From the NCBI GenBank assembly GCA_964523405.1, contig CAZGAQ010000016.1, positions 28,827 through 92,826 of the forward strand: a stretch of 64,000 nt of DNA, written 5' to 3'. Source of the DNA: CAZGAQ01 sp964523405. GTDB taxonomy: Bacteria; Planctomycetota; Phycisphaerae; UBA1845; Fen-1342. Below the pieces are notes generated by a model. The model saw only the letters and a program-made list of their open reading frames with translations, had not been told where the DNA came from and made no database searches. Shown piece by piece: positions 27,020 to 35,964 of the stretch. Each line of letters opens with the position of its first letter. Position 1 is the first letter of the stretch. Position numbers and translations under genes: made by a program.

Positions 27020-28165
27020 ATGCGCAAATTGCGGCTGGACGATGTGGCCCTGGGCCGGCTGTTGAATGAACTCGACGCGCAGGAAATGCGAGTTGAGGGC
27101 ACGGAACCGCGGCCCGATCTGTATTTCTCCTATCGCATCCCCGGTCTGCGCGTGGATCTGGACGTGTCGCGGGATGAGTCGGACTCCCTGATTGCGCCGT
27201 CGCGGAAGCTCGGTGCCCACGGCATCTACTTCCTGGTCGGCAACCTGGTACACGCCAACTGCACGTGCCGCATACATCTGGTGACCGTGCGCAACAACTG
27301 GCAGACCGTCAACGGGACGGTCGAACGCTGCCGCTATCTCCCGGGTACGACCGGCGTGCATGAGGTGTTCGTCCGCTTTCAGCGGCCGATCGACCCGGCC
27401 TCGTTCGCGCCCGCCGCCACCCGGGCACGCATCCTGGCAGCGGACGACAGTCGCGTGTCGCTGAAGCTCTACGAGCGTCTGCTCGACACCCTGAACGTGG
27501 ACCTGACCTGCGTGTCCAGCGGGATCGAGGCCGTCGAGCGCGCCGTCGCAGGAAACTACGACCTGGTCCTGATGGACGTCGAGATGCCCGGCATGGACGG
27601 GCTGACCGCCGTACGCATGCTACGCGACAAGGGCTACGTGCGCGCCATCGTGGTCGTCTCTGCCATGTCCTCCCCGGAAGACCGGGAACGCTGCCTCAGC
27701 TCGGGCTGCGACGACTTTCTGGGCAAGCCGCTGACCCGCGAGACGCTCGCCAGCGTGGTGTACCGCAACCGCTCGGAGCCGCTTGTCAGTGCCATGCTGG
27801 ATGATCCGGCCATGGTCGACCTCATTGATGGATTCGTGCTCAACCTGACCGAGGCGATTGCCTCCCTCGAGGCCGCCTATGGCAGCCGTAACCTCGATGA
27901 ACTCGCCCGGCAGGCGCGCGCGATCAAGGGCGAGGCCGCCGGCGTCGGCTTCGGCTCCATCACCGACGCCGCCAGCGTGGTGGAGAGCGCGGCCAAGCGT
28001 GGTGACGACATGCCGACGATCCGCGGCAAGCTCACGGAGTTGATCCGTTTGTGCATGGCCGCGCGGCCGGCGACGAGCCGCACCTCGGAAGAGGTGGGAG
28101 AATTGGCGGACGGCGCGCATAAGGGCAAGCCCGGCGACGCCATGGTGAACGGCTCCACGAACTGA
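27020..28165 (+). CDS. PilZ-like/receiver protein with degenerate HPt domain
   Basis: The 381-residue regulator has three parts. The N-terminal domain (about 1-135) resembles planctomycete PilZ-like modules (SRKLGAHGIYFLVGN, VNGTVERCRY, HEVFVRFQRPIDPASF). A CheY-like receiver follows (about 140-260) with acidic pair AADDS, phospho-Asp in LVLMDVEMPGMDGL, and Lys in FLGKPL. The C-terminal helical domain (about 270-355) looks like HPt, LARQARAIKGEAAGVG. Arg300 occupies the position of the phospho-accepting His, so this domain probably cannot relay phosphate. It is divergent from a hybrid kinase with a functional HPt, a likely cognate pair. The ATG at 27020 is chosen over an upstream in-frame start. 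Confidence 0.85.
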   Translation: MRKLRLDDVALGRLLNELDAQEMRVEGTEPRPDLYFSYRIPGLRVDLDVSRDESDSLIAPSRKLGAHGIYFLVGNLVHANCTCRIHLVTVRNNWQTVNGTVERCRYLPGTTGVHEVFVRFQRPIDPASFAPAATRARILAADDSRVSLKLYERLLDTLNVDLTCVSSGIEAVERAVAGNYDLVLMDVEMPGMDGLTAVRMLRDKGYVRAIVVVSAMSSPEDRERCLSSGCDDFLGKPLTRETLASVVYRNRSEPLVSAMLDDPAMVDLIDGFVLNLTEAIASLEAAYGSRNLDELARQARAIKGEAAGVGFGSITDAASVVESAAKRGDDMPTIRGKLTELIRLCMAARPATSRTSEEVGELADGAHKGKPGDAMVNGSTN

Positions 28166-28316
28166 CGCTCCACGCCGTGCAGTCCCGCCCCGGGGGCCCT
28201 CTGCGATCTTTGACGTGCCCGGCAGTACGGGCCCGGTCCCGCCGCGGACTTGCTTTCAGCGCGGTCACCTCTAAGCTCTACGTACATGACGCGGTTTTCG
28301 GGCTGAGGAGACCACC

Positions 28317-29105
28317 GTGAAGGATATTTCACTGGGTTTGATGAACGGCAAGCGGGGGATCATCTTCGGCGTGGCCAACGACCGTTCGCTGGCGTGGCAC
28401 ATCGCCGAGCGCCTGCACGCCGAAGGAGCGGAGTTGGCGTTCACACACCTGCCGCCGCCGAAAATGGAGCGGCGCGTCCGCCTGCTCGCCGAGCCTCTGG
28501 GGGCCACCTGCATTCTGCCCTGCGATGTGACCGACGATGACCAGGTCCGCCGGACCTTCCAGGAGTGCAACCGCCAGCTCGGTCCGCTGGATTTCGTGGT
28601 GCACTCGATCGCCTACGCCAGCCGCGCGGCCCTCAGCAACCCCTTCTTCAAGACCGCGCGGGCGGACTTCCTGCAGGCCATGGACATTAGCGTGTACTCG
28701 CTGATCGCGCTCTGCCAGCACGGACTGCGCTATCTCAATGAAGGCGGTGCCGTGTTGACGCTCTCTTACCTCGGCGCCGTCAAGATGGTCCCGGGCTACA
28801 ACGTCATGGGTGTGTGCAAGGCCGCGCTCGAGTCGTCCGTGCGTTATCTGGCCGGCGAGCTCGGCCGCGAGAAAGATGTCCGCGTCAACGCGCTTTCGGC
28901 CGGTCCGGTGCAGACGCTGTCGGCGGCGGGCGTGTCCGACTTCGACAAGATTCTGCGGCACTATCCGAATAAGGCGCCGCTGCATCGCAACATCAAGGCG
29001 ACCGAGGTTGGCACCAGCGGCCTCTACCTGCTGAGCGACCTGGCCAGTGGTGTGACCGGCGAAGTGCACTACGTTGATTGTGGCTACAGCATCGTTGGCT
29101 GGTAG
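28317..29105 (+). CDS. fabI: Enoyl-[acyl-carrier-protein] reductase (NADH)
   Basis: FabI catalyses the last reduction of fatty-acid elongation. The 262-residue SDR protein shows the divergent glycine motif IIFGVANDRSLAWHIAERL, the HSIAYA motif and the catalytic Tyr-x6-Lys in LSYLGAVKMVPGYNVMGVCK (both Tyr and the Lys conserved). RVNALSAGPVQTLSAAGV follows, a FabI signature. It starts at GTG with GAGGAG at optimal spacing. The usual substrate-binding loop is present and the length is typical. It is monocistronic, between a regulator and a convergent ClC gene. Confidence 0.95.
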   Translation: MKDISLGLMNGKRGIIFGVANDRSLAWHIAERLHAEGAELAFTHLPPPKMERRVRLLAEPLGATCILPCDVTDDDQVRRTFQECNRQLGPLDFVVHSIAYASRAALSNPFFKTARADFLQAMDISVYSLIALCQHGLRYLNEGGAVLTLSYLGAVKMVPGYNVMGVCKAALESSVRYLAGELGREKDVRVNALSAGPVQTLSAAGVSDFDKILRHYPNKAPLHRNIKATEVGTSGLYLLSDLASGVTGEVHYVDCGYSIVGW

Positions 29106-29151
29106 GGCGGGGGCCATGCGGGTCAAGCAGGCACGCGCGGCGGCGCGGCGG

Positions 29152-30777
29152 TTAGAGCCCCGTGCACAAGTGCACGATCTCCAGCGGCATCTGCGGCTCC
29201 GCGCCGGGCGTCAGTACGGAAATATGGTCGCCCGCCTGCAACACCGTTTCCCCGGTCGGCAACACACTCGCCCCGGCCCGCTCCACGCAGACGATCAGGC
29301 AGCCGCGCGGTAGCCCCGCGCGCGCAATCGGCTGGCCGGCAAGCGGCGAACCCGATTGAATCCCAATATACACGGTGCGCGGCGCCGGCGTCTGCCGGCC
29401 GTGCCCGCAGCGCTCCAGATCGGCCTCGAGCAGGGCATCATAGATGGGTCGGCTGCGCAGGCCTTCGCCGACCAGATAGGCGGCCAAGCCTGTGATGCAA
29501 ATCGGGAACAGCAACTGGTAGCCCCCGGTCATCTCGCTGATCAAGACGATGCCGGTCATCGGGGCGCGCACGGAACTCACGAAGAAGCCCGCCATGCCCA
29601 GCACAGCCAGAATCTGCTCCTGCCGCCCCCAAGCCGGCACGACGAGCGCCACCGATTTTGCGCAGGTGGCTACGCACAGGGCCCCCAAGAGCAGCATCGG
29701 TGCGAAGATGCCGCCCGGCGCGCCCGACCCGTAGCTCAGCGCTGTGAACGCGAACTTCAGCACGAGCAGCACGGCGAGCGTTCCCAGTCCGGCCCCCAGC
29801 GTGCCGCCCAGTACCTGCTCGGCCACGGCGTGCCCTGCGCCGATCGCCCCGGGCATCCACCACGCGGCCAGCCCGGCGAACATGGCCACCAATCCCGGCA
29901 ACAGCCATCGCGGGAATGCGCGCTGCGAAATCGCCGTTTCCTGTGTGGTCAGGAGGGCCCAGTTGAACGCGACTCCGCCCAGCCCCGCGATGACACCGAT
30001 GCCCGCCGCCATTGGCAGGGATCCCAGCGACATCGCGCCCAGGCCGTGTATTTCAAACGACGGCGTGTCGCCGGCCAGCCAGTGCGTCACCACGGTGGCG
30101 CACACCGCCGCCACCAGCGCCCCCGTCGCGGTGCGCGCGGAAAGCTCGCGGTGCAGCTCTTCAATCACAAACAGCAGCCCCGCCAAAGGCGCGTTGAACG
30201 CCGCCGCCAATCCGGCGCCCGCACCTGCGGACAGCAACTGGGGCAAATCCGCTGGTGGGGTCCGCAGGGGGCCGGCCAGCGCGCGCGCGATGGCCGCCCC
30301 CATTTGTACCGTTGGCCCCTCGCGTCCGAGGGATAGTCCCGATCCGATGCCGAGCACTCCGCCCAGGAACTTCACCGGGATGAGCCGCTTCCATTCCAGG
30401 GTGCGTACGTGCAGCAACACCCCCTTGAGGTGCGGAATGCCGCTACCCGCCGCGTCCGGGGCGAAGCGCCGCGTACACCAGCCTACCAGGCAGCCGACCA
30501 CCAGGCCGATGCTGGGCAGGACCGCCCAACCCCAGTGCGGACAGGCGTGCAGGTGGGCCAGCAGGTCGGTGCGCAAGGACTCCGCCCAAGCCAGCGCGTG
30601 ACGGAAGGCAACGGCCAGTATTCCCGCGCTCAGCCCGACGACGGCCACGCGAAGAAAATGATCCCGGCGCGGCGCGCGTTGGGACGCGTGTTGCGATGAA
30701 CCGACAGGTCGCGGGACGGGGTGAGGCAACGGTTTCTCCAAGGATCCCAGCATGGCCTGTCGCGGGTCCGTTGTCAC
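29152..30777 (-). CDS. ClC-family chloride/proton transporter with C-terminal TrkA-C-like domain
   Basis: The 541-residue protein is a ClC antiporter. All selectivity motifs are visible: GSGIPHLKG, GREGPTVQMG with the gating Glu, GGIFAPMLLLG, and RPIYDALLEADL, whose Tyr matches the central chloride-coordinating Tyr. The gating Glu is a feature shared by antiporters. The last 75 residues (PRGCLIVCVERAGASVLPTG, then DHISVLTPG) resemble a TrkA-C/RCK_C regulatory domain instead of CBS domains. The start is uncertain: GTG at 30777 or ATG at 30753, neither with a good RBS. It is convergent with fabI, and roles in pH or chloride homeostasis are expected. Confidence 0.9.
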   Translation of the reverse strand: MTTDPRQAMLGSLEKPLPHPVPRPVGSSQHASQRAPRRDHFLRVAVVGLSAGILAVAFRHALAWAESLRTDLLAHLHACPHWGWAVLPSIGLVVGCLVGWCTRRFAPDAAGSGIPHLKGVLLHVRTLEWKRLIPVKFLGGVLGIGSGLSLGREGPTVQMGAAIARALAGPLRTPPADLPQLLSAGAGAGLAAAFNAPLAGLLFVIEELHRELSARTATGALVAAVCATVVTHWLAGDTPSFEIHGLGAMSLGSLPMAAGIGVIAGLGGVAFNWALLTTQETAISQRAFPRWLLPGLVAMFAGLAAWWMPGAIGAGHAVAEQVLGGTLGAGLGTLAVLLVLKFAFTALSYGSGAPGGIFAPMLLLGALCVATCAKSVALVVPAWGRQEQILAVLGMAGFFVSSVRAPMTGIVLISEMTGGYQLLFPICITGLAAYLVGEGLRSRPIYDALLEADLERCGHGRQTPAPRTVYIGIQSGSPLAGQPIARAGLPRGCLIVCVERAGASVLPTGETVLQAGDHISVLTPGAEPQMPLEIVHLCTGL

Positions 30778-30840
30778 GGCGTCAACGGCGAAAGCGCGAC
30801 GGGAACGACCGGCCCAACGCGGTGCAACCGTATGGTGGCC

Positions 30841-32079
30841 CTACGGCTTGTGGATCCGCGCCACGCAGAACAGGCCGTGGCCGCAGCCGACTGCGTCGCC
30901 GTAGGACTGCTCGATGCTGCGCAGGACCAGGGCGACCTGGGGCCCCACGATGCTGGCCCAGTAGTCGGCCACCGGGAAGCGTTCTCCATTGCGACAGAGC
31001 CACGCCAGCATCTTCAATTCGTCGGCCAAGGGCGGCTCGGCCGCTTCGATCAGTCGACGAACCGCATCGTCCCGGCGTTGCATCAGGGCTTCCAGCAGTG
31101 CGATAACGGTGTTCCAGCGGCGGGCGTAGTCGCTGATGCGCTCCCAGGCCGCGGGGGCCGCCGCGCGCCACGGTTCCAGATGGTCCAAGGTGATGCGGAG
31201 CTGCTCTACCTGGCCACGATAGCCGTGATCCAGCAGGCGGTTGACCTGATAGCGCCACGGGTGTGGGTGCGCGTTGAACAGCCCGGTGTCGATATGACGG
31301 CCCACGAGTACGGCGCGGTCGGCCATCACCTGAATATCGATCCGGCACTCCGCCTGTTGAGCCGCCTGCGCGAGTAGGCCGCGCAGCTCAGCGGCGGTCC
31401 AGAAGCAACAGTTGAACCAATTGATCTGATCCGGCGTCCGCTCCTCCGCTTTGAGCAGGTAGGCCATGTTGTACGGCTGCACCGCCGGGGCCGGCTCCCG
31501 CCAATACTTGGGCCACTCCGGCGACAGCTGGCCGAGCAGGTCAAACACCATGAACGCCTCGCGGTCCACGTGACGTGCGATCTGGTTGACCAGCCGCAGC
31601 AAGTCCGCGGGCGTGAGATGGGACAGCGAAGCATAGGACGAGAAGTAGAGGTCGAACGGCGGCTGGTCCGCCAATGGGAAGCCCTGGGACAGGTCTCCTT
31701 CGATGAACTGAGTCTGGGGGTAGGCGGCATGGTTCCGCTGGCCCTGGGCGACCATGCTGGGCGAGAGGTCGAGGCCGACGTAGGCGCCCACATCCGTTGG
31801 CAGCAAGAGGAAATCCCGCACCTGCGGCGCGCCGTGGGGGTGCGCCGGAATATGCGTCAGCAGCGCAAAGCCCTCGCCGCTGCCGCAGCCCAGATCCACC
31901 ACGCGCAGCGGGCCGCGCCGGGTGCGCAGGTCTTCGAGCACCTCGCGCAGGCTCAGTTTGATGGACATATCCTCCCAGAACTTGCGGACGTTGTCCTTCT
32001 TGCCTGTCAGGCTGCTGTCATCGGGTCCGTAGAATCCGGCTCCAACGGCAACCTCATAGAACTCGGCACGTTCAATCAT
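30841..32079 (-). CDS. Class I SAM-dependent methyltransferase, two-domain
   Basis: The 412-residue protein has an N-terminal Rossmann methyltransferase domain with motif I VVDLGCGSGEGFALL (about residues 57-71), YVGLDLSPSMVAQGQ and FIEGDLSQGFPL. The C-terminal half (about 250-412) is helical, with no family I recognise, and ends VGCGHGLFCVARIHKP. The sequence IERAEFYEVAVGAGFYG at the start and the central FDLYFSSYASLSHL suggest a small-molecule substrate. The ATG at 32079 has AGGAAGG upstream; the longer frame to 32283 is Arg-rich and rejected. It follows a MarR regulator by 95 bases on the same strand and may be controlled by it. Confidence 0.82.
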   Translation of the reverse strand: MIERAEFYEVAVGAGFYGPDDSSLTGKKDNVRKFWEDMSIKLSLREVLEDLRTRRGPLRVVDLGCGSGEGFALLTHIPAHPHGAPQVRDFLLLPTDVGAYVGLDLSPSMVAQGQRNHAAYPQTQFIEGDLSQGFPLADQPPFDLYFSSYASLSHLTPADLLRLVNQIARHVDREAFMVFDLLGQLSPEWPKYWREPAPAVQPYNMAYLLKAEERTPDQINWFNCCFWTAAELRGLLAQAAQQAECRIDIQVMADRAVLVGRHIDTGLFNAHPHPWRYQVNRLLDHGYRGQVEQLRITLDHLEPWRAAAPAAWERISDYARRWNTVIALLEALMQRRDDAVRRLIEAAEPPLADELKMLAWLCRNGERFPVADYWASIVGPQVALVLRSIEQSYGDAVGCGHGLFCVARIHKP

Positions 32080-32174
32080 GCTGCACCGCCTTCCTGGTTG
32101 GGTCGGACGCCCGCGCCGCCGCCCGGCGGAGGAGCGCGCGTACCTGCGGTTGTCAGGCCGCGCGCTGCAGGGTG

Positions 32175-32666
32175 CTACAGCCGCTCCGGCCCGGTTACGA
32201 GGTGCGGCGAGGCATCGAGCCCCTCCGCGTCCATCATCGCGGCAACGCGCTGAAGCGTTGCCAGGATCGAGGTTCGTTCCCATTCGGGGAGCCGCGCCAG
32301 GTTGGCGCGCAGGCGATCCTGGAGCAGCGGTGGGGCCGTTCCCAGAAGAGTCCGCGCCGCGGGGGTGATGTGCACATCGACTCCGCGGCGGTCTGTGCTG
32401 CTGCGGGTCCGCGTCACCAGGCCGCTGCGCTCCAGACGTTCCAGAATGCCGGTTGTGGTGGCTTGGCTGATCAGCAGGGCGCCGGCCAGTTCGCCGGCGC
32501 GCAGTGGCTGCCGGCGCGCGATCTCGTGGAGCGCGGCCAACTGCGGGCCGGTCAGTCCGTACTCCTCGGCGAGCCGATGGGAGTAGAGATCAACGGCGCG
32601 GATGATGCGACGAATTGCGGCCAGGATGCGCTGGTCATCTGGCAACACCGTCACCGACGTCTCCAT
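32175..32666 (-). CDS. MarR-family transcriptional regulator
   Basis: The 163-residue winged-helix regulator contains the MarR recognition region GALLISQATTTGILERLERS, followed by GLVTRTRSSTDRRGVDVHIT, whose DRR wing motif is diagnostic. It would bind as a dimer to dyad operators and release on ligand binding. The ATG at 32666 has GGAGGAG 7-13 bases upstream, so in-frame starts further upstream are rejected. A dyad-like sequence overlaps its own upstream region, consistent with autoregulation. The methyltransferase gene downstream on the same strand is the likeliest regulated target. Confidence 0.88.
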   Translation of the reverse strand: METSVTVLPDDQRILAAIRRIIRAVDLYSHRLAEEYGLTGPQLAALHEIARRQPLRAGELAGALLISQATTTGILERLERSGLVTRTRSSTDRRGVDVHITPAARTLLGTAPPLLQDRLRANLARLPEWERTSILATLQRVAAMMDAEGLDASPHLVTGPERL

Positions 32667-33185
32667 GACCGACTCCTCCAGTGCGTTCGACATATTTTTA
32701 GCACACGAACTACAATTTGGATATGGGTGGCGAGACATATCCTGAGTACGTGGCGTTTTCGGCCATGATGTGCCCATGAATGTACCTGATGAGAAGTATT
32801 ATCAGACCTATTAATCCAGTGCCGGTCTTGAAACATGTTAGTGTGCGTTGCGGCGGACGGATCGGACACTCCCGATCGGCGCGCCCGCCTCGGGGGTCGG
32901 TCGCGTGGCGTGTGGGGAGGTCCGGTAACGATCGTGGCGGCCGCAGCACGTGTTGGTGCGCCCTGCCGCGGCTTTCGCCAGCGACTTCATGCTGATTTCA
33001 TGGTCTTCCCGCTAAGAACGCATGTACGACCCGAGAGTCGCGAAGCTTGGGAAGGCATGTGCGCACGCCAGGCAGCGCTCGCTGGCCGGCGTTCGTGCTG
33101 CGCGGCGGCGCGGAGTCGTGTTGTGGCGTTGGATGGGTTAGCGGCCAGGGGCCCGGCGCTGGGCCTCTCAGCAAGGAGACTCCCC
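32667..33185. other. Divergent intergenic region between MarR and LTD genes
   Basis: This 519-base gap holds no credible gene. The MarR-proximal third (to about 32850) is AT-rich and contains the candidate operator. The remaining part is GC-rich and open in the frame of the downstream secreted-protein gene, but its translation is Arg-rich and lacks a signal peptide. Confidence 0.5.
32691..32725. promoter_or_regulatory. Candidate MarR operator dyad
   Basis: Outer CATAT/ATATG and inner TTTTAG/CTACAA half-sites form an imperfect dyad centred near 32706, about 40 bases upstream of the MarR start codon. The surrounding 150 bases are markedly AT-richer than the rest of the window, consistent with a promoter region. 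Confidence 0.35.
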
Positions 33186-35822
33186 GTGTCGAATACCGCG
33201 AAGTGGGCGGCGCCAGCTCTGGTTGCGCTGGCCCTGCTCGCCGGCCTGTGCCTGCCGCAGGCGCTGGCCGCGATCTACATCAACGAGTTCATGGCCTCCA
33301 ACCAAACGGGCATTCAGGACCCATGCGAGCCCGGGGAGTACCCGGACTGGATCGAGCTCTACAATTCCGGCACGTCGGCCGTCAGCCTCGCCAACATGTA
33401 CCTCACTGACGATGCCGCCGAGCCCACCAAGTGGCGCTTCGTTGCGGGCGTCACGATCCCCGCGCAGGGCTACCTGCTGATCTACGCTGACGATGACGGT
33501 ACGCAGGGCGCCCTGCACACCACTTTCAAGCTGAGTGCCTCCGGTGAGTACATCGGCCTGTACAACACCAACGGCACGACAGTCATCGACGCCATCACGT
33601 TCGGGGCGCAGACCACGGATGTCTCCTATGGTCGCTATCCCGACGGCGGCAGTTGGCGCGTCATGGTGGCGCCGACGCCGGGCTGGAGCAATAACAACCC
33701 ACCGCCCGTGATCGACAACACCACGCACTCGCCAGCCTACCCGACCGCCCTGTATCCGGTCTGGGTGACAGCGACGATCACGGACGATGTCGGTGTGTCC
33801 GGTGCCACGGTGACCTACAACCCCGGTAGCGGGGCGGTCAGCCTGCCGATGTACGATGACGGCCTGCACCATGACGGCGCCGCGGGCGATCACGTTTACG
33901 GCGCGCAAATCCCGGGCGTGGACTACGACAACACTGTCGCCTACTACGTCACGGCCACCGATGCCTACAGCTCCGCAACCCACGACCCCATCAGCGCACC
34001 GGCCGCGCAGTACACGTACTACGTCGGCCGCGCGGTGTGCGACTTCGAAGCCGATGGCGACGTGGATGGTACCGACTTGGCCACGCAGGCCCTTTGCGCG
34101 ATGGGCCCGGCCGTCACGCCGGGCTGTACGCCGCAGCCGGACGGCTATGCCCGGCCCGACCTCGACCAGGACGGCGACGTGGATCTGGCCGACTTTCTGG
34201 TGCTCCAGAGCTGTGCCACCGATCCCGGCGGCCCGGCGGATCCGGATTGTGGTCGCATCAGCACCGGCACCGGCCCGACGCAGATTCTGCTCAACGGCAC
34301 CGCGATCCTCGTCCACGGCCCGGGCGTTATCGTGAACGGCACGATTGCCAACATCATCGCGGCGGGCACGTACAACGTGAGCGGCACGCTCTCCGACGGC
34401 CAGCTCTTCGTCAACACTGAGGATGCGGCGCCGGTCCAACTCAATCTCAACGGAGTCGACATCACGAGCACCACGTCGGCCCCGCTCTATGTCGCCAAGG
34501 CGCAGAGTGTCGCAATCACCCTGGGGGCGTCGACCGTGAACCGCCTCACGGATCCCACGACACACACGGACCTGACCGAGGCCAACGCGGCGCTGTTCAG
34601 TGACGCGAGCGTCACGATCAACGGCAGCGGTGCGCTCATTGTCGCGGGGCGCTACAACGACGCCATCTCCAGCAAAGGCGTGCTGACGATTGCGGGCGGC
34701 ACCATCACCGCGACTTCCGTCGACGACGGTATCCGCGGGAAGGAGAGTCTGGTTATTACCGGCGGCAATATCACGGTGACCTCCGGCGGCGACGGGCTCA
34801 AGTCGGACGACGACTCGGGTACGGGCTACGGGACCGTGTCGATCGCGAATGCGACGGTGCAGGTCACGTCCACCCGAGATGCCATTACGGCGCAGACGGT
34901 TGTGAGCATCACGAGCGGCACGTTCACGCTGACGGCCGGCGGCGGCAGCAGCGCCGTGCTGCCGACCGATGTATCCGCGAAGGGCATCAAGGGCACAACG
35001 CAGGTCAACATCTCGGGCGGCACGTTCACGATCAACGCGGCCGACGACGGTGTGCACTCGGACGTCAACGTGACGATCGGCGGCGGCACGCTGAACATCG
35101 CGGTAGCGGACGACAGTCCGACGACGACGGCGGATTCGGACGCGATCCACGCCGACAGCACGATTGTGATCAACGGCGGCACGATCAACATCACCGAAAG
35201 CTATGAGGGCATCGAGGCGTCGGTGATCACGATCAACAACGGGACGATTCACCTCGTTTCCAGCGACGACGGCGTGAACTGCTCCCAGGGGACGGCCAAC
35301 CACTTGTACGTCAACGGCGGCTACCTCTACGTGAACGGCAACGGCGACGGCATCGACGTGAACGGGGCGATCAACATGACCGGCGGGACGGTGATCGTGT
35401 GTGGGCCGACGGGCGACATGAACGCCGCGATCGACTACGACCAGACGTTCAAGATCACCGGCGGGTTCCTGCTGGCCGCGGGCAGTGCGGGCATGGCCCA
35501 GGCGCCGAGTACGAGCTCGACGCAGCGTTCGGTGAAGATCACGTTCAGCAGCACGAAGGCGGCGAACACGATCGTCCGCGTGCAGAAGGGCACGTCGCCG
35601 AACATCGTCGACCTGTTTACGTTCAAACCGGTGAAGCAGTATCGCTCGGTGGTGTTCTCCGCACCGACGCTGCTGTCGGGCACGACGCACAACATCTATA
35701 CCGGCGGCACGTGCACCGGCACGGTCTACGATGGGCTCTACAGCGGCGGGACGTACACGCCGGGCACGGCCGGCAACACGTTCAACCCGACGAGCATGGT
35801 GACGAACGTGAGCTCGAACTAG
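33186..35822 (+). CDS. Secreted LTD / dockerin-like / Cthe_2159-like beta-helix protein
   Basis: The 878-residue protein has a signal peptide (WAAPALVALALLAGLCLPQA ending LAA). A lamin-tail domain follows (about 28-170: IYINEFMASN, DWIELYNSGT, YLLIYADDD). Next comes a beta-sandwich-like segment (about 180-280) and a dockerin-like pair of calcium loops (about 283-345: ADGDVDGTDLA and DQDGDVDLADFLVL). A repetitive Cthe_2159-type carbohydrate-binding beta helix makes up most of the remainder (VTINGSGALIVAGRYNDAIS, then VDDGIRGKESLVITGG, and many SGGTFTI/DGVHSD repeats). GTG at 33186 has AAGGAG upstream and begins the signal peptide exactly. Binding of acidic polysaccharide is inferred from the Cthe_2159 family. 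No cohesin is present in the window. Confidence 0.85.
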   Translation: MSNTAKWAAPALVALALLAGLCLPQALAAIYINEFMASNQTGIQDPCEPGEYPDWIELYNSGTSAVSLANMYLTDDAAEPTKWRFVAGVTIPAQGYLLIYADDDGTQGALHTTFKLSASGEYIGLYNTNGTTVIDAITFGAQTTDVSYGRYPDGGSWRVMVAPTPGWSNNNPPPVIDNTTHSPAYPTALYPVWVTATITDDVGVSGATVTYNPGSGAVSLPMYDDGLHHDGAAGDHVYGAQIPGVDYDNTVAYYVTATDAYSSATHDPISAPAAQYTYYVGRAVCDFEADGDVDGTDLATQALCAMGPAVTPGCTPQPDGYARPDLDQDGDVDLADFLVLQSCATDPGGPADPDCGRISTGTGPTQILLNGTAILVHGPGVIVNGTIANIIAAGTYNVSGTLSDGQLFVNTEDAAPVQLNLNGVDITSTTSAPLYVAKAQSVAITLGASTVNRLTDPTTHTDLTEANAALFSDASVTINGSGALIVAGRYNDAISSKGVLTIAGGTITATSVDDGIRGKESLVITGGNITVTSGGDGLKSDDDSGTGYGTVSIANATVQVTSTRDAITAQTVVSITSGTFTLTAGGGSSAVLPTDVSAKGIKGTTQVNISGGTFTINAADDGVHSDVNVTIGGGTLNIAVADDSPTTTADSDAIHADSTIVINGGTINITESYEGIEASVITINNGTIHLVSSDDGVNCSQGTANHLYVNGGYLYVNGNGDGIDVNGAINMTGGTVIVCGPTGDMNAAIDYDQTFKITGGFLLAAGSAGMAQAPSTSSTQRSVKITFSSTKAANTIVRVQKGTSPNIVDLFTFKPVKQYRSVVFSAPTLLSGTTHNIYTGGTCTGTVYDGLYSGGTYTPGTAGNTFNPTSMVTNVSSN

Positions 35823-35964
35823 GACGACGAAGGAACGGGAAGTCGCTGTCCGCGTCCGGTGGCCAACTGGCGGCCGGGCGCGGCCTTGTTTCCCCGCTCC
35901 CGGTACTGCTGTGCTGGCTGACGTCCAGGGGGCACGCGCGTAGTTTCTGAAGGCGGGCGGGTCG

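Noticed and set aside
24474..27065. 863-residue plus-strand ORF over the hybrid kinase
   Set aside because: Antisense of a gene with clear HisKA, HATPase, receiver and HPt motifs.
32835..33185. Extension of the LTD protein to an upstream ATG
   Set aside because: The added 117 residues are Arg-rich without a signal peptide; the GTG at 33186 has an AAGGAG RBS and starts the signal peptide exactly.
33168..35690. 840-residue antisense ORF over the LTD/beta-helix gene
   Set aside because: Arg/Val/His-rich antisense frame caused by GC-rich codon bias; the sense frame has a signal peptide and domain motifs.
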